The notes under the pieces were generated by a model. The model was not told where the DNA came from, did no database searches, and saw nothing but the letters and a program-made list of their open reading frames with translations. DNA of 64,000 nt from Streptomyces endocoffeicus (lineage in GTDB: Bacteria > Actinomycetota > Actinomycetes > Streptomycetales > Streptomycetaceae): contig NZ_JAERRG010000001.1 of NCBI RefSeq assembly GCF_016741935.1, positions 1,612,001 through 1,676,000 on the forward strand. The letters are read 5' to 3'. The translations under genes and the position numbers were made by a program. Below are positions 51,177 to 60,194 of this stretch, piece after piece; position 1 is the first letter of the stretch; each line of letters opens with the position of its first letter.

Positions 51177-52138
51177 GTAATCCGACGACGGCAGTACCCG
51201 TGAGTGGCCAGCGGCCACCGAGCGCGGCTCCCGCCTCCGCGGGGCGTCCCAAGGCAACCCGGAACCGGGCCCGGGAGTGGGCCACCCGGGCACCGCTGCT
51301 GCCCGCGCTGATCTTCCTGATCGTGGTCACCCAGCTTCCGTTCGTGGCCACCCTGGTGATCTCGCTCTTCGACTGGAACTCGTTCCGGCCCGACCGCCGT
51401 GCGTTCGCGGGGCTGGACAACTACCAGACGGTGCTCAGCGACGAATCGCTGCGCGAGTCCATCGTCACCACCGTGCTGCTGACCGCCTCCGTGGTGATCG
51501 TCAGCGTGGTGCTGGGGCTGCTGCTGGCGCTGCTGCTGGACCGCAAGTTCCGCGGCCGGGGCCTGGTCCGCACCATGCTCATCGCGCCGTTCCTGCTGGT
51601 GCCGGTGGCCTCGGCGCTGCTGTGGAAGCACGCGCTGTACAACCCCGAGTACGGCCTGTTCAACGGCGTGCTCAACTGGCTGGGCGGGCCCCAGCCGGAG
51701 TGGCTCACCGATACGCCGCTGATCGCGGTGGAGGCGTCGCTGATCTGGCAGTGGACGCCGTTCATGATGCTCATCCTGCTCGCCGGGCTGCAGAGCCGCC
51801 CGCTGGACATGGTCGAGGCGGCCCGGCTGGACGGGGCGGGCGGCTGGCAGATCTTCCGCTTTCTGACGCTTCCGCATCTGCGCCGCTATCTGGAGCTCGG
51901 CACCCTGCTGGGGTCCATCTACATCGTGCAGAACTTCGACGCCGTGTTCACCATGACCCGCGGTGGCCTGGACACCGCCAACCTCCCCTACACCATCTAC
52001 GAAACCTTCTACAACGCCCACGAGTACGGGCTGGCATCGGCCGCGGGGGTCGTGGTGGTGATCGGCACGATCGTCATCGCCACCTTCGCGCTGCGCGTGG
52101 TGTCGTCCCTCTTCCGTGAGGAGGCGTCCCGCGCATGA
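51173..52138 (+). CDS. Polyol-type ABC importer permease 1
   Basis: 321 residues, six helices; start LIFLIVVTQLPFVATLVISLFDWNSF and EAA loop MVEAARLDGAGGWQIFRFLTLPHLRR. Works with the adjacent binding protein and second permease; overlaps both genes. SmoF/MtlF-like by position. Confidence 0.92.
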   Translation: MSNPTTAVPVSGQRPPSAAPASAGRPKATRNRAREWATRAPLLPALIFLIVVTQLPFVATLVISLFDWNSFRPDRRAFAGLDNYQTVLSDESLRESIVTTVLLTASVVIVSVVLGLLLALLLDRKFRGRGLVRTMLIAPFLLVPVASALLWKHALYNPEYGLFNGVLNWLGGPQPEWLTDTPLIAVEASLIWQWTPFMMLILLAGLQSRPLDMVEAARLDGAGGWQIFRFLTLPHLRRYLELGTLLGSIYIVQNFDAVFTMTRGGLDTANLPYTIYETFYNAHEYGLASAAGVVVVIGTIVIATFALRVVSSLFREEASRA

Positions 52139-53013
52139 CCGCCGTGAGCACCCCGGTGACCATCACATCCGTTCCCGAAGCCACCCGCCGGGCCAAGCGG
52201 CGCGGTGCCGCGCTCGGCGTGCTGGCCTGGTTCGTCGGCATCGTCTTCGTACTGCCCGTGCTGTGGATGCTGCTGACCTCGTTCCACTCCGAGGCCGACG
52301 CCGCCACCAACCCGCCGTCGCTGGCCGCTCCGCTGACCCTCGACGGGTACAAGGACTTCTTCGGCGTGGGCGGCGGGGCGAGCCCCTGGCCCGCGCTGCT
52401 CAACTCGGTGGGCACATCCCTCTTCTCCACCTGCTTCGTGCTGCTGCTGGCGCTTCCGGCGGCGTTCGCGCTGTCGATCCGGCCGGTGCGCAAGTGGACG
52501 GATGTGATGTTCTTCTTCCTGTCCACCAAGATGCTGCCGGTGGTGGCCGGACTGCTGCCGGTGTTCCTGTTCGCCAGGGACATCAACTTCCTGGACAACG
52601 TCTGGCTGCTGGTCATCCTCTACACCTCGATGAACCTGCCGATCGCGGTGTGGATGATGCAGTCCTTCCTCGCCGACATCCCGGTGTCGATCATCGAGGC
52701 CGCCCAGATGGACGGGGCGCGGCTGCCCACCATCCTGTGGCGGGTCGTGGCCCCGATCGCCGGGCCGGGCATCGCCGCCACCTCGCTGATCTGCTTCATC
52801 TTCAGCTGGAACGAGATGCTCTTCGCCCAAGTGCTCACCGGTGTGGTCGCCCAGACCGCCCCGGCCTTCCTGACCACCTTCGTCACCAGCCAGGGGCTGT
52901 TCCTGGCCAAGGTGTGCGCCGCGTCGATGGTCATTTCCCTGCCGGTGCTCGCCGCCGGTTTCGCCGCCCAGGACAAGCTGGTCCAGGGCCTGTCTCTAGG
53001 AGCAGTCAAATGA
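52135..53013 (+). CDS. Polyol-type ABC importer permease 2
   Basis: 292 residues, six helices; EAA loop IIEAAQMDGARLPTILWRVVAPIAGPG. SmoG/MtlG-like second membrane subunit. No ATPase gene follows; the next gene is a dehydrogenase, so energy must come from a shared ATPase. Its TGA overlaps the dehydrogenase ATG. Confidence 0.92.
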   Translation: MTAVSTPVTITSVPEATRRAKRRGAALGVLAWFVGIVFVLPVLWMLLTSFHSEADAATNPPSLAAPLTLDGYKDFFGVGGGASPWPALLNSVGTSLFSTCFVLLLALPAAFALSIRPVRKWTDVMFFFLSTKMLPVVAGLLPVFLFARDINFLDNVWLLVILYTSMNLPIAVWMMQSFLADIPVSIIEAAQMDGARLPTILWRVVAPIAGPGIAATSLICFIFSWNEMLFAQVLTGVVAQTAPAFLTTFVTSQGLFLAKVCAASMVISLPVLAAGFAAQDKLVQGLSLGAVK

Positions 53014-53999
53014 GGGCCGCAGTCATCGAAGCCCCCGGGAAGGTCACCGTCGCCACCGTCGCGGACCCCACCCCGGGCCCCCGTGAGGTCGTGGTGGATG
53101 TGGCGGCCTGCGGGCTGTGCGGCACCGATCTGCACATCCTGCAAGGGGAGTTCGCGCCCACGCTGCCGATCGTCCCCGGGCATGAGTTCGCCGGTGAGAT
53201 CGTGGGCGTCGGCAGCGATGTCACCGAGCTGGCGGTGGGCGACCGGGTCGCCGTGGACCCCTCCCTGCACTGCCATGAGTGCCGCTACTGCCGGATCGGC
53301 CGGGGCAATCTGTGCGACAACTGGAACGCGATCGGGGTCAGCGTCCCCGGCGGGGCCGCCGAGTTCGCGGTGGCCCCGGTGGCCAACTGCGTCAAGCTGC
53401 CCGAGCAGGTGGACGTGGCCGACGCGGCCCTGATCGAGCCGCTGTCCTGCGCGGTGCGCGGCTATGACGTGCTCAACGGCAACCTGGGCGCCGAGGTGCT
53501 CATCTACGGCTCGGGCACCATGGGGCTGATGATGCTGGAGCTGGCCAAGCGGACCGGCGCCACCAGCGTGGACATGCTCGATGTCAACTCCGAGCGGCTG
53601 TCCACCGCCACCACCCTCGGCTGCTCCCGGTCCGCCGCCTCGGCGGACGAGCTGGACCAGCCGCGGGGCTGGGACGTGGTCATCGACGCCACCGGCAACC
53701 AGGCCGCCATTCAGGACGGCCTGGGCCGGGTGGCCAAAGCCGGAACGTTCCTGCAGTTCGGTGTCTCCGACTACGCGACGCGGGCCACCATCGAGCCGTA
53801 CAAGATCTACAACCAGGAGATCACCATCACCGGCTCGATGGCCGTGCTGCACAGCTATGAGCGTGCCGCCGGGCTGTTCGCGAGCGGGGTGCTGGACCCG
53901 AAGATCTTCATCAGCCACCGGATGCCGCTGGAGGAGTACCCCAAGGCGCTCGACCAGTTCAAGGCGGGCGTGGGCCGGAAGATCGTGGTCGTCCCGTAA
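53010..53999 (+). CDS. Zinc-dependent sorbitol/polyol dehydrogenase (MDR family)
   Basis: 329 residues. Catalytic zinc Cys in CGLCGTDLH and GHEFAGEIVG, four-Cys structural zinc lobe (LHCHECRYCRIGRGNLC), EPLSCAVRGYD helix and Rossmann motif IYGSGTMGLM. Operon position after a polyol-type importer suggests it oxidises the imported sugar alcohol to a ketose. AGGAG lies 8 bases before ATG 53010. A strong terminator follows, closing the operon. Confidence 0.9.
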   Translation: MRAAVIEAPGKVTVATVADPTPGPREVVVDVAACGLCGTDLHILQGEFAPTLPIVPGHEFAGEIVGVGSDVTELAVGDRVAVDPSLHCHECRYCRIGRGNLCDNWNAIGVSVPGGAAEFAVAPVANCVKLPEQVDVADAALIEPLSCAVRGYDVLNGNLGAEVLIYGSGTMGLMMLELAKRTGATSVDMLDVNSERLSTATTLGCSRSAASADELDQPRGWDVVIDATGNQAAIQDGLGRVAKAGTFLQFGVSDYATRATIEPYKIYNQEITITGSMAVLHSYERAAGLFASGVLDPKIFISHRMPLEEYPKALDQFKAGVGRKIVVVP

Positions 54000-54013
54000 C
54001 CGTGTGTGGTTGA

Positions 54014-54045
54014 CGGCCCAAGCCCGGGACACCAGGCTTGGGCCG
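54014..54045 (+). terminator. Intrinsic terminator of the polyol operon
   Basis: CGGCCCAAGCC and GGCTTGGGCCG are perfect 11-bp arms with a 10-base loop, followed by TTAT. Confidence 0.85.
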
Positions 54046-54078
54046 TTATCGATCACGGTCGGCGGGAGGGGCGGGCAT

Positions 54079-55449
54079 ATGGGCAAGGGCGACGCGGTAG
54101 TGGTGGGCGGGGGCCTCGCGGGCACGCTGGCGGCGGGCGCGCTCCTCGGCCACGTCGACACGGTCACCCTGGTGGAGCGCGACCGCTACCCGGACCAGCC
54201 CGCCTTCCGCAAGGGCGTGCCCCAGGGCCGTCATCTGCATGTCTTCCTCAGCGGCGGGCGGCGCGCCCTGGAAGAGCTGTTACCCGGGCTGAACGGGGAG
54301 TTGGAGGCGGCCGGCGCACACCGTCTGGAGGCGCCGCGCGATGTGATCACCAAGGCCCCCAACGGCTGGCAGCGCCGCTTCCACGAGGGCAGACACGCCA
54401 CCACCAGCTGCACCCGGGCGCTGTTCGACGCCACCGTACGGGCGCGGGTCCTCGCCGAGGCCGAGGGGTCCGGGACCCGGGTGGAGGTGCTCCAGGGCAC
54501 CGAGGCCACCGGGCTGCTCGGCGACGCGGACCGGGTCACCGGCATACGGGTGCGGACGCGGGACGCCGAGCGCGCCGAGCGGGAGTTGACCGCCGATCTG
54601 GTCGTGGACGCCTCGGGGCGTGGCTCGCGCGCCCCCAAGTGGCTGGCCGAACTGGGCGCCCCGGCACCGCGCGAGGAGGTCGTGGACGCCGGGATCGGCT
54701 ACTGCACCCAGATGTTCCGGCCTGCCGAACCGCTGGACATGGTGATGGTCATCCAGCCGCGCCCGGACCTTCCGCGCGGTGCGGCATGGTCCCCGGTCGA
54801 GGGCGGCCACTGGCTGCTGACACTGTCGGGGGTGCGCGGTCAGCATCCGCCGACCGAGAGCTCGGAGGTGCCCGGCTTCGTCAAGTCCCTGGGCGAGCCG
54901 GCGCTGTACGAACACCTGCTGACCTGTGAGCCGGTGTCCCCGCCGTACGGGTTCCGCGACACCTCCAACCGCCGCCGCCACTACGACGCCCCGGGCGGGG
55001 CGCCCGAGGGGTTCCTCGCGGTCTCGGACGCCGCCTGCACCTTCAACCCGATCTACGGCCAGGGCATGGCGGTGGCCGCCCTCAGCGGGCTGGCCCTGCG
55101 CCGCTGCCTGGCCGAGGGGGGCCTGCGGCCCGGTTTCGCGGCCGCGGCGCAGCGCGCCGTGGCCCGGGCGAGCGACACCGCCTGGCTGACCGCCGTGGGC
55201 GCGGACCGCCCGTACGCCACGGACGCGGACGCCACGCCGCCGGGCGCGGCCGAGCGGCTGCGGAGCTGGTACTTCGGGCGGCTGGCGGATCGGGCGGCGG
55301 TCGACCGGGTGGTCGGCGCGGCGTTCCGCGATGTCACCTATCTGGCGGCGGGCCCGTCCCGGCTGCTGTCTCCTTCGGTCGCCCTGCGGACGGTGCTGCT
55401 GCCGAGGGCCCGGGGCCTGACCGACCCGCCGCTGCGTGTGGAGAGTTGA
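54079..55449 (+). CDS. FAD-dependent oxidoreductase (geranylgeranyl reductase/halogenase-like fold)
   Basis: 456 residues. FAD motif VVVGGGLAGTLAAGALL (residues 6-22), conserved RHLHVFLSGGRRALEELL, CTRALFDATVRARV, DLVVDASGRGSRAPKWL and LAVSDAACTFNPIYGQGMAVAA (GD-like second FAD motif). It resembles lone flavin monooxygenase-like proteins of Streptomyces; it lacks an obvious tryptophan-halogenase WxWxIP motif. Substrate unknown. It has one TTA codon (codon 68, 54280-54282), suggesting late expression. GGGAGGGG precedes the ATG. A 19-bp tandem repeat begins in its stop codon. Confidence 0.85.
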   Translation: MGKGDAVVVGGGLAGTLAAGALLGHVDTVTLVERDRYPDQPAFRKGVPQGRHLHVFLSGGRRALEELLPGLNGELEAAGAHRLEAPRDVITKAPNGWQRRFHEGRHATTSCTRALFDATVRARVLAEAEGSGTRVEVLQGTEATGLLGDADRVTGIRVRTRDAERAERELTADLVVDASGRGSRAPKWLAELGAPAPREEVVDAGIGYCTQMFRPAEPLDMVMVIQPRPDLPRGAAWSPVEGGHWLLTLSGVRGQHPPTESSEVPGFVKSLGEPALYEHLLTCEPVSPPYGFRDTSNRRRHYDAPGGAPEGFLAVSDAACTFNPIYGQGMAVAALSGLALRRCLAEGGLRPGFAAAAQRAVARASDTAWLTAVGADRPYATDADATPPGAAERLRSWYFGRLADRAAVDRVVGAAFRDVTYLAAGPSRLLSPSVALRTVLLPRARGLTDPPLRVES

Positions 55450-55486
55450 CCCCGGAGGGCGCCCGGGACCCCGGAGAGTGCCCGGG
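55449..55486. repeat. 19-bp tandem repeat starting at a stop codon
   Basis: Two copies of ACCCCGGAGxGxGCCCGGG (55449-55467, 55468-55486; 17/19 identical). The first base is the last base of the preceding TGA. Confidence 0.8.
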
Positions 55487-55495
55487 AGGGTGCGC

Positions 55496-56272
55496 TCAGC
55501 CGGTCGCGTCGGTCGCGTCGCGCAGATGCGCGGCCGCCGCCTGCTCCAGGTGGGCCAGGTCACTGCTGACCGTGGCGAAGGTGAAGCCCTGGGCCAGGCG
55601 CCTGGCGGCCGTGGCCCCGTCGGGGCAGTGGATACCGGCGGCGATGCCCGCGGTCCGTGCCTCCTCGGCGACCTTCGTCAGCGCCGCCTCGAACTTCTCC
55701 GCCACCGAGGTGTCCGTCGACGTACGGCCGCCGAGTGCGATGGTGAGGTCGGAGGGGCCGATGTAGACGCCGTCGAGACCGTCCGTGGCGCAGATCTCCG
55801 CGGTGTTGGCCAGTCCCCGGGCCGTCTCGATCATCACGACGCAGGCCACTTGCCGGTTGGACTCGGCCGGGGCGGGGCCGACCCGCAGACCCGAGCGCAT
55901 CGGGCCGTAGGAGCGCACCCCGAGCGGGGGGTAGCGGCAGTAGCTCACCGCGGCGGCCGCCTCCTCGGCGGTGTTGACCAGCGGGACGATCACCCCGCGG
56001 GCGCCGGCGTCGAGGGCCTGGCCGATCCAGAAGCCGTCGTTGCCCGGGACGCGCACCATACCGGCGGCGGTGCCACGGGCGTCGATCGCGGTCATCGCGC
56101 CGAGGGTGCCCTTGTAGTCGAGGAGGCCGTGCTGGGCGTCGACGCAGATGTAGTCGTAGCCGAGCCCGGCCAGCCGCTCGGTGCCGACGGGGTTGTCGAG
56201 GACGACCCAGTAGCCGATGATCCGCCGGCGGGCGCGCAGCCGGGCCGCGAAGTCGGCGGGGGAAGTGTTCAT
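55496..56272 (-). CDS. HpcH/HpaI family aldolase (class II, 2-keto-3-deoxy acid type)
   Basis: 258 residues, full length. Typical blocks are GYDYICVDAQHGLLDY, MVRVPGNDGFWIGQALDAGARGVIVPLVNT, CVVMIETARGLANTAEI (metal-ligand Glu) and GLDGVYIGPSDLTIALG (metal-ligand Asp). These enzymes cleave 4-hydroxy-2-keto acids to pyruvate and an aldehyde. Divergent from a DeoR repressor that is its likely regulator. Single gene; substrate inferred only at class level. Confidence 0.9.
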   Translation of the reverse strand: MNTSPADFAARLRARRRIIGYWVVLDNPVGTERLAGLGYDYICVDAQHGLLDYKGTLGAMTAIDARGTAAGMVRVPGNDGFWIGQALDAGARGVIVPLVNTAEEAAAAVSYCRYPPLGVRSYGPMRSGLRVGPAPAESNRQVACVVMIETARGLANTAEICATDGLDGVYIGPSDLTIALGGRTSTDTSVAEKFEAALTKVAEEARTAGIAAGIHCPDGATAARRLAQGFTFATVSSDLAHLEQAAAAHLRDATDATG

Positions 56273-56348
56273 GCTGTCGGCTTCTCTCCTTCGGGGAGTT
56301 GTACGGCCGTCTCACCCCATGCGTGTTGTGAGCGGCACGCTCGCATGA

Positions 56349-56365
56349 TTGCACGTAACACGCAA
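56349..56365. promoter_or_regulatory. Candidate operator between aldolase and DeoR genes
   Basis: TTGCACGTAACACGCAA is an imperfect 17-bp dyad (TTGC..GT-A-AC..GCAA). Three GCGCAGA repeats (56403-56446) lie closer to the DeoR start and may be further sites. Confidence 0.4.
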
Positions 56366-56470
56366 GCATCTGCCCCGCGTCCGCGGCGAAACAGCGCGAA
56401 ATGCGCAGACTGGTAGGGTTGCTCAGGGCTGCGCAGAGTCGCGCAGAGTTACGGAAGGATGGGGGCCGCG

Positions 56471-57268
56471 ATGCGTCAGGAGGTCGGGGCGGAGGAGCGC
56501 AGGCGGCTGCGCGCCGGGGACCGCCGGGAACTGATCGCCCGGATGATCCAGACCGATGGCACGGTCGTCGTGGAGGAGCTGGCCCGCTCGCTGGAGGTGA
56601 CGCCCTCCACCATCCGCCGGGATCTCGCGCTCCTCACCGAACAGGGCGCCATCGCCCGCACCTACGGCGGCGCGATGAGCGCCGGTCATACCGCCGAGCC
56701 CACCCTGGGACAGCGCAGCGGACTCGCGGTCGCCGAGAAGGACCGCATAGGGCGCTGGGCGGCCGCGCGGATCGGGCCGGGCGACACCGTCATCCTCGAC
56801 GCCGGCACCACCACCGGACGGCTCGCCCACCATCTGCGCGCCCGCGTCGATCTGACCGTGATCACCTGCGGGCTCACCGCGCTGCGCGAGCTGGCCGAGG
56901 CGGACGGCATCGAGCTGATCACCCTCGCCGGGACCCTGCGCCATGTCAGCCAGGGCTTCGTCGGACCGCTCGCCGAGCTGACCCTGTCCCGGCTGACCGC
57001 GGACAAGGTCTTCCTCGGCGCCGACGGGCTGGACGCGCGGCTGGGGATATGCGAGGCGAGCCTCCAGCAGACCTCGCTCAAGGAGATGATGGCCGACCGC
57101 GGCAAGGAGGTGTACGTCCTCGCCGACAGCAGCAAGCTGGGCCAGTCCCCGTTCACCGCCTGGGCCCCGCTGGACCGGCCGTGGACGCTGGTCACCGACA
57201 GCGGCGCCACCGATGACCAGCTCGGCCCGTTCCGGGCACTGCCCGACACCGAGGTGATCACCGTCTGA
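56471..57268 (+). CDS. DeoR/GlpR-family repressor (aldolase operon)
   Basis: 265 residues. DeoR HTH at 19-75 (RRELIARMIQTDGTVVVEELARSLEVTPSTIRRDL, ARTYGGAM) and DeoRC domain (ILDAGTTTGRLAHHL, VITCGLTALREL, VFLGADGLDARLGIC). ATG 56471 has GGGGG about 6 bases upstream; in-frame ATG 56459 directly abuts GGAAGG and is less likely. The third DeoR gene within 11 kb, each beside a different carbohydrate unit. Confidence 0.9.
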   Translation: MRQEVGAEERRRLRAGDRRELIARMIQTDGTVVVEELARSLEVTPSTIRRDLALLTEQGAIARTYGGAMSAGHTAEPTLGQRSGLAVAEKDRIGRWAAARIGPGDTVILDAGTTTGRLAHHLRARVDLTVITCGLTALRELAEADGIELITLAGTLRHVSQGFVGPLAELTLSRLTADKVFLGADGLDARLGICEASLQQTSLKEMMADRGKEVYVLADSSKLGQSPFTAWAPLDRPWTLVTDSGATDDQLGPFRALPDTEVITV

Positions 57269-57303
57269 CCGCGCACCACCACGGTGACGGTGGCGGTGAC
57301 GGG

Positions 57304-57340
57304 GTGTGCGGGCCGGGAGCCCGGCTCCCGGCCCGCACAC
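57304..57340. terminator. 18-bp bidirectional terminator between DeoR and snapalysin genes
   Basis: GTGTGCGGGCCGGGAGCC (57304-57321) and its exact reverse complement (57323-57340) flank a single base, in the gap between two convergent genes. Confidence 0.85.
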
Positions 57341-57396
57341 TCCCGGTACATCGGGTCAGTCCCGGTACATCGGGGTCAGTCCCGGTACAGCCGCGG
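57341..57396. repeat. 19/20-bp tandem repeat at the snapalysin stop codon
   Basis: TCCCGGTACATCGGGTCAG (57341-57359) and a 20-bp variant (57360-57379, one extra G), with a partial third copy entering the coding sequence. The minus-strand TGA is at 57376-57378. Confidence 0.82.
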
Positions 57397-57945
57397 CGTG
57401 GCGGCGGCCGTCGCGCCCGAGCCCACGAGGCCGAAGCTGTCCTCGACCTCGGCCTTCTCGGCGGCGTTCGGGTTGGGGTTGGTGCAGGAGACCCCGGCGG
57501 TGGAGCCGGACATCAGGCTCGAGCACGGCCCCGGCTTCATGTCCGGCAGACCGAGGATGTGGCCGAGCTCATGCGAGGAGATCCGCACCGTGTTGTAGCC
57601 CTCGTCGACGGCCTCGCGGCCGAAGTAGATCGTGCCGCTGCCCAGACCGGTCGAGAGGGTGCGGGGCCAGCCGTTGTCCGCGATGATGCGGACGTTGGCC
57701 CGCTGCCCGGACGCGACCGGCTTCAGCTGGACGTTGACCACGCTCTGGTTCCAGATCGCCGCGCCCTTGGCCACGGCGTCCTTGAACTCGGCGGCCCCGC
57801 TGGCGTCGTACGTCACCGTCCGCGCGGCGGCGGTGTGCTCCGCCGGGGCGGCGGAGGCGGGGGCGGCCACGGCCTGCCCGGCCGTCAGGGCGAGCACCGC
57901 TGTCACCGCGGCGGGTAAGGCACGTATGAACTTGCCGGCTCTCAC
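57376..57945 (-). CDS. snpA: Snapalysin (M7 small neutral metalloprotease)
   Basis: 189 residues from GTG 57945 (GAGGAGG 7 bases upstream). Signal peptide RALPAAVTAVLALTAGQAVA, short propeptide and the M7 catalytic domain: ARTVTYDASGAAEFKDAVAKGA, zinc motif HELGHILGLPD and Cys pair near the C-terminus (GPCSSL, GVSCTNPNP). It is a secreted protease of milk-protein-clearing type. One TTA codon in the signal peptide (codon 10, 57916-57918) suggests bldA-dependent, developmental expression. The usual divergent LysR activator is not present; recQ is the neighbour. The stop codon sits in a tandem repeat. Confidence 0.92.
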   Translation of the reverse strand: MRAGKFIRALPAAVTAVLALTAGQAVAAPASAAPAEHTAAARTVTYDASGAAEFKDAVAKGAAIWNQSVVNVQLKPVASGQRANVRIIADNGWPRTLSTGLGSGTIYFGREAVDEGYNTVRISSHELGHILGLPDMKPGPCSSLMSGSTAGVSCTNPNPNAAEKAEVEDSFGLVGSGATAAATPRLYRD

Positions 57946-58091
57946 GATCGGCCTCCTCGTGGGGGAAGGATGGACGGAGCAAGTGGGCATGAGCATGGCA
58001 TGTCGCCGTCTCATCGGCCACTGTGCCCACCCACCTTGCCTCATCCGGCCGGTTGTCCACAGGCGGTCACCGCGAGTACCTCCCGGCCCCC

Positions 58092-58097
58092 TAGAAT
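58092..58097 (+). promoter_or_regulatory. TAGAAT -10 of recQ, leaderless start
   Basis: TAGAAT ends 6 bases before the recQ ATG, so the transcript would start at or within a base of the start codon. A matching -35 is not obvious. Confidence 0.5.
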
Positions 58098-58103
58098 CGC
58101 CGG

Positions 58104-59975
58104 ATGGCTCTCCCCGACACCGGCCCCGATATGAGCGACGCGCCCGGCCCCGAGACGAGCGAGGCGCTCGGCGTTCTGCACCGCGTCTTCGGTTACGACT
58201 CGTTCCGGGGAGGGCAGCAGGAGATCATCGACCATGTGGTGGCCGGTGGTGACGCGCTCGTCCTCATGCCGACCGGCGGTGGCAAATCGCTGTGCTACCA
58301 GATCCCGGCGCTGGTGCGGAAGGGCGTCGGCGTCGTCGTCTCGCCCCTGATCGCGCTGATGCAGGACCAGGTCGACGCGTTGCGGAACCTCGGGGTGCGG
58401 GCCGGGTTCCTCAACTCCACCCAGGACCTGGACGAGCGGCGGATGGTCGAGGCCGAGTTCCTCGCGGGCGAGCTGGATCTGCTCTATCTCGCCCCGGAGC
58501 GGCTGCGGGTCGAGCACACGCTGCGACTGCTGGACCGGGGCACGGTCTCGCTGTTCGCCATCGACGAGGCACACTGTGTGGCCCAGTGGGGGCACGACTT
58601 CCGGCCCGACTATCTGGCCCTGTCCGAGCTGCACGAGCGCTGGCCCACCGTGCCCCGGATCGCGCTGACCGCGACGGCCACCGAGGCCACCCACACCGAG
58701 ATCGCGTCCCGGCTGAAGCTCCAGGACGCGCTGCACTTCGTGGCCAGCTTCGACCGCCCGAACATCCAGTACCGGATCGCCCCCAAGAACGAGCCGAAGA
58801 AGCAGCTGCTGGAGCTGTTGCGCACCGAGCACCCGGGCGAGGCGGGGATCATCTACTGCCTGTCCCGCTCCTCGGTGGAGAAGACGGCCGAGTTCCTGGT
58901 GGCCCAGGGCATCGACGCGGTGCCGTACCACGCGGGTCTTGACGCGCGGACCCGCGCCGAGCACCAGGCGCGCTTCCTGCGCGAGGACGGCCTGGTCGTG
59001 GTGGCCACGATCGCGTTCGGCATGGGGATCGACAAGCCCGATGTGCGGTTCGTGGCCCATCTGGATCTGCCCAAGTCCGTGGAGGGCTATTACCAGGAGA
59101 CGGGCCGGGCCGGGCGTGACGGGCAGCCCTCCACCGCATGGCTGGCGTACGGGCTCCAGGATGTGGTCCAGCAGCGGAAGATGATCGACACCTCCGAGGG
59201 CGACGACACCCATCGGCGCCGCCTCGGCGCCCATCTCGACGCGATGCTGGCGCTGTGCGAGACGGTGGAGTGCCGCCGGGTGGGGCTGCTGGCGTACTTC
59301 GGCCAGCAGTCCACCCCCTGCGGCAACTGCGACACCTGCCTCACGCCCCCGGAGTCCTGGGACGGCACCGTCCCCGCGCAGAAGCTGCTGTCCACGGTGG
59401 TGCGGCTCAAGCGGGAGCGCAACCAGAAGTTCGGCGCGGGGCAGATCATCGACATCCTGCTCGGCAAGAAGACGGCCAAGGTCATCCAGTTCGACCATGA
59501 CGCGCTGTCGGTGTTCGGCATCGGGTCCGAGCTGCGCGAGGCCGAATGGCGCGGCGTGGTACGGCAGTTGCTGGCCCAGGGGGTGCTCGGCGTCGAGGGG
59601 GACTACGGCACGCTGGTGCTCACCGACGCGAGCGCGGAGGTGCTGAACCGGCAGCGCGAGGTCAGGCTGCGGCGCGAGCCGGAGAAGGCGTCGCGCACCG
59701 CGAAGACGAAGACGGGGGCCTCGGGGAAGGCCAAGAAGGCCCCGGTGGATCTGCCGGAGGAGGCCGTGCCGGTCTTCGAGCGGCTGCGCGCCTGGCGGGC
59801 GACGACCGCGAAGGAGCAGGGCGTCCCCGCGTATGTGGTCTTCCACGACGCCACTCTGCGCGAGATCGCGACCCTTGCCCCGGCCACGCTCGAGGAGCTC
59901 GGCACGGTGAGCGGGGTCGGTGAGAACAAGCTGGTGAAGTACGGGCAGGGGGTTCTGGACACCCTGGCGTCCTGA
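58104..59975 (+). CDS. recQ: ATP-dependent DNA helicase RecQ
   Basis: 623 residues. Superfamily-2 helicase motifs: [31 protein letters not shown] (motif 0/I), [31 protein letters not shown] (DExH), [32 protein letters not shown] and [11 protein letters not shown] (motif VI). Then the RecQ zinc-binding domain ([20 protein letters not shown]), winged helix and an HRDC domain at the C-terminus. It unwinds DNA 3'-5' in recombination repair. Probably leaderless. A hairpin terminator follows. Confidence 0.96.
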   Translation: MALPDTGPDMSDAPGPETSEALGVLHRVFGYDSFRGGQQEIIDHVVAGGDALVLMPTGGGKSLCYQIPALVRKGVGVVVSPLIALMQDQVDALRNLGVRAGFLNSTQDLDERRMVEAEFLAGELDLLYLAPERLRVEHTLRLLDRGTVSLFAIDEAHCVAQWGHDFRPDYLALSELHERWPTVPRIALTATATEATHTEIASRLKLQDALHFVASFDRPNIQYRIAPKNEPKKQLLELLRTEHPGEAGIIYCLSRSSVEKTAEFLVAQGIDAVPYHAGLDARTRAEHQARFLREDGLVVVATIAFGMGIDKPDVRFVAHLDLPKSVEGYYQETGRAGRDGQPSTAWLAYGLQDVVQQRKMIDTSEGDDTHRRRLGAHLDAMLALCETVECRRVGLLAYFGQQSTPCGNCDTCLTPPESWDGTVPAQKLLSTVVRLKRERNQKFGAGQIIDILLGKKTAKVIQFDHDALSVFGIGSELREAEWRGVVRQLLAQGVLGVEGDYGTLVLTDASAEVLNRQREVRLRREPEKASRTAKTKTGASGKAKKAPVDLPEEAVPVFERLRAWRATTAKEQGVPAYVVFHDATLREIATLAPATLEELGTVSGVGENKLVKYGQGVLDTLAS

Positions 59976-60015
59976 CCGCCCCAATCTTCTGACGGTACGT
60001 CAAACCAGTACGGCG

Positions 60016-60048
60016 AACCCCCGCTTCCGCAAGCCGGGAGCGGGGTTT
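60016..60048 (+). terminator. recQ terminator
   Basis: Hairpin AACCCC-CGCT(T)CCG / CGGGAGCG-GGGTT (one bulge) with a 5-base loop, followed by TTTGG. Confidence 0.75.
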
Positions 60049-60081
60049 GGCATGTCTGGAGCACAGGGGTTACCGATGAGT

Positions 60082-60096
60082 GTTACCTGAGGTAAC
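60082..60096. promoter_or_regulatory. Isolated GTTACC dyad
   Basis: GTTACC-TGA-GGTAAC, with a further GGTTACC at 60068-60074, lies in the convergent 219-bp gap between recQ and the next gene. No promoter or gene uses it visibly. Confidence 0.35.
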
Positions 60097-60194
60097 GTCA
60101 GGGCCCGTGGTCCGTGGTCCGTGGCCGCCGGGGACTGGGGTGCTCCGGCGGCCACTCACCCTCGCGCCGTTCCTCATACCGTACGAGGCGGTTC

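Noticed and set aside
58050..58103. RecA-NDp type DNA-damage promoter in front of recQ (TTGTCCAC...)
   Set aside because: Only the TTGTC part matches; the GGC-N6-TAGggT part is not in register. No LexA box is seen either.
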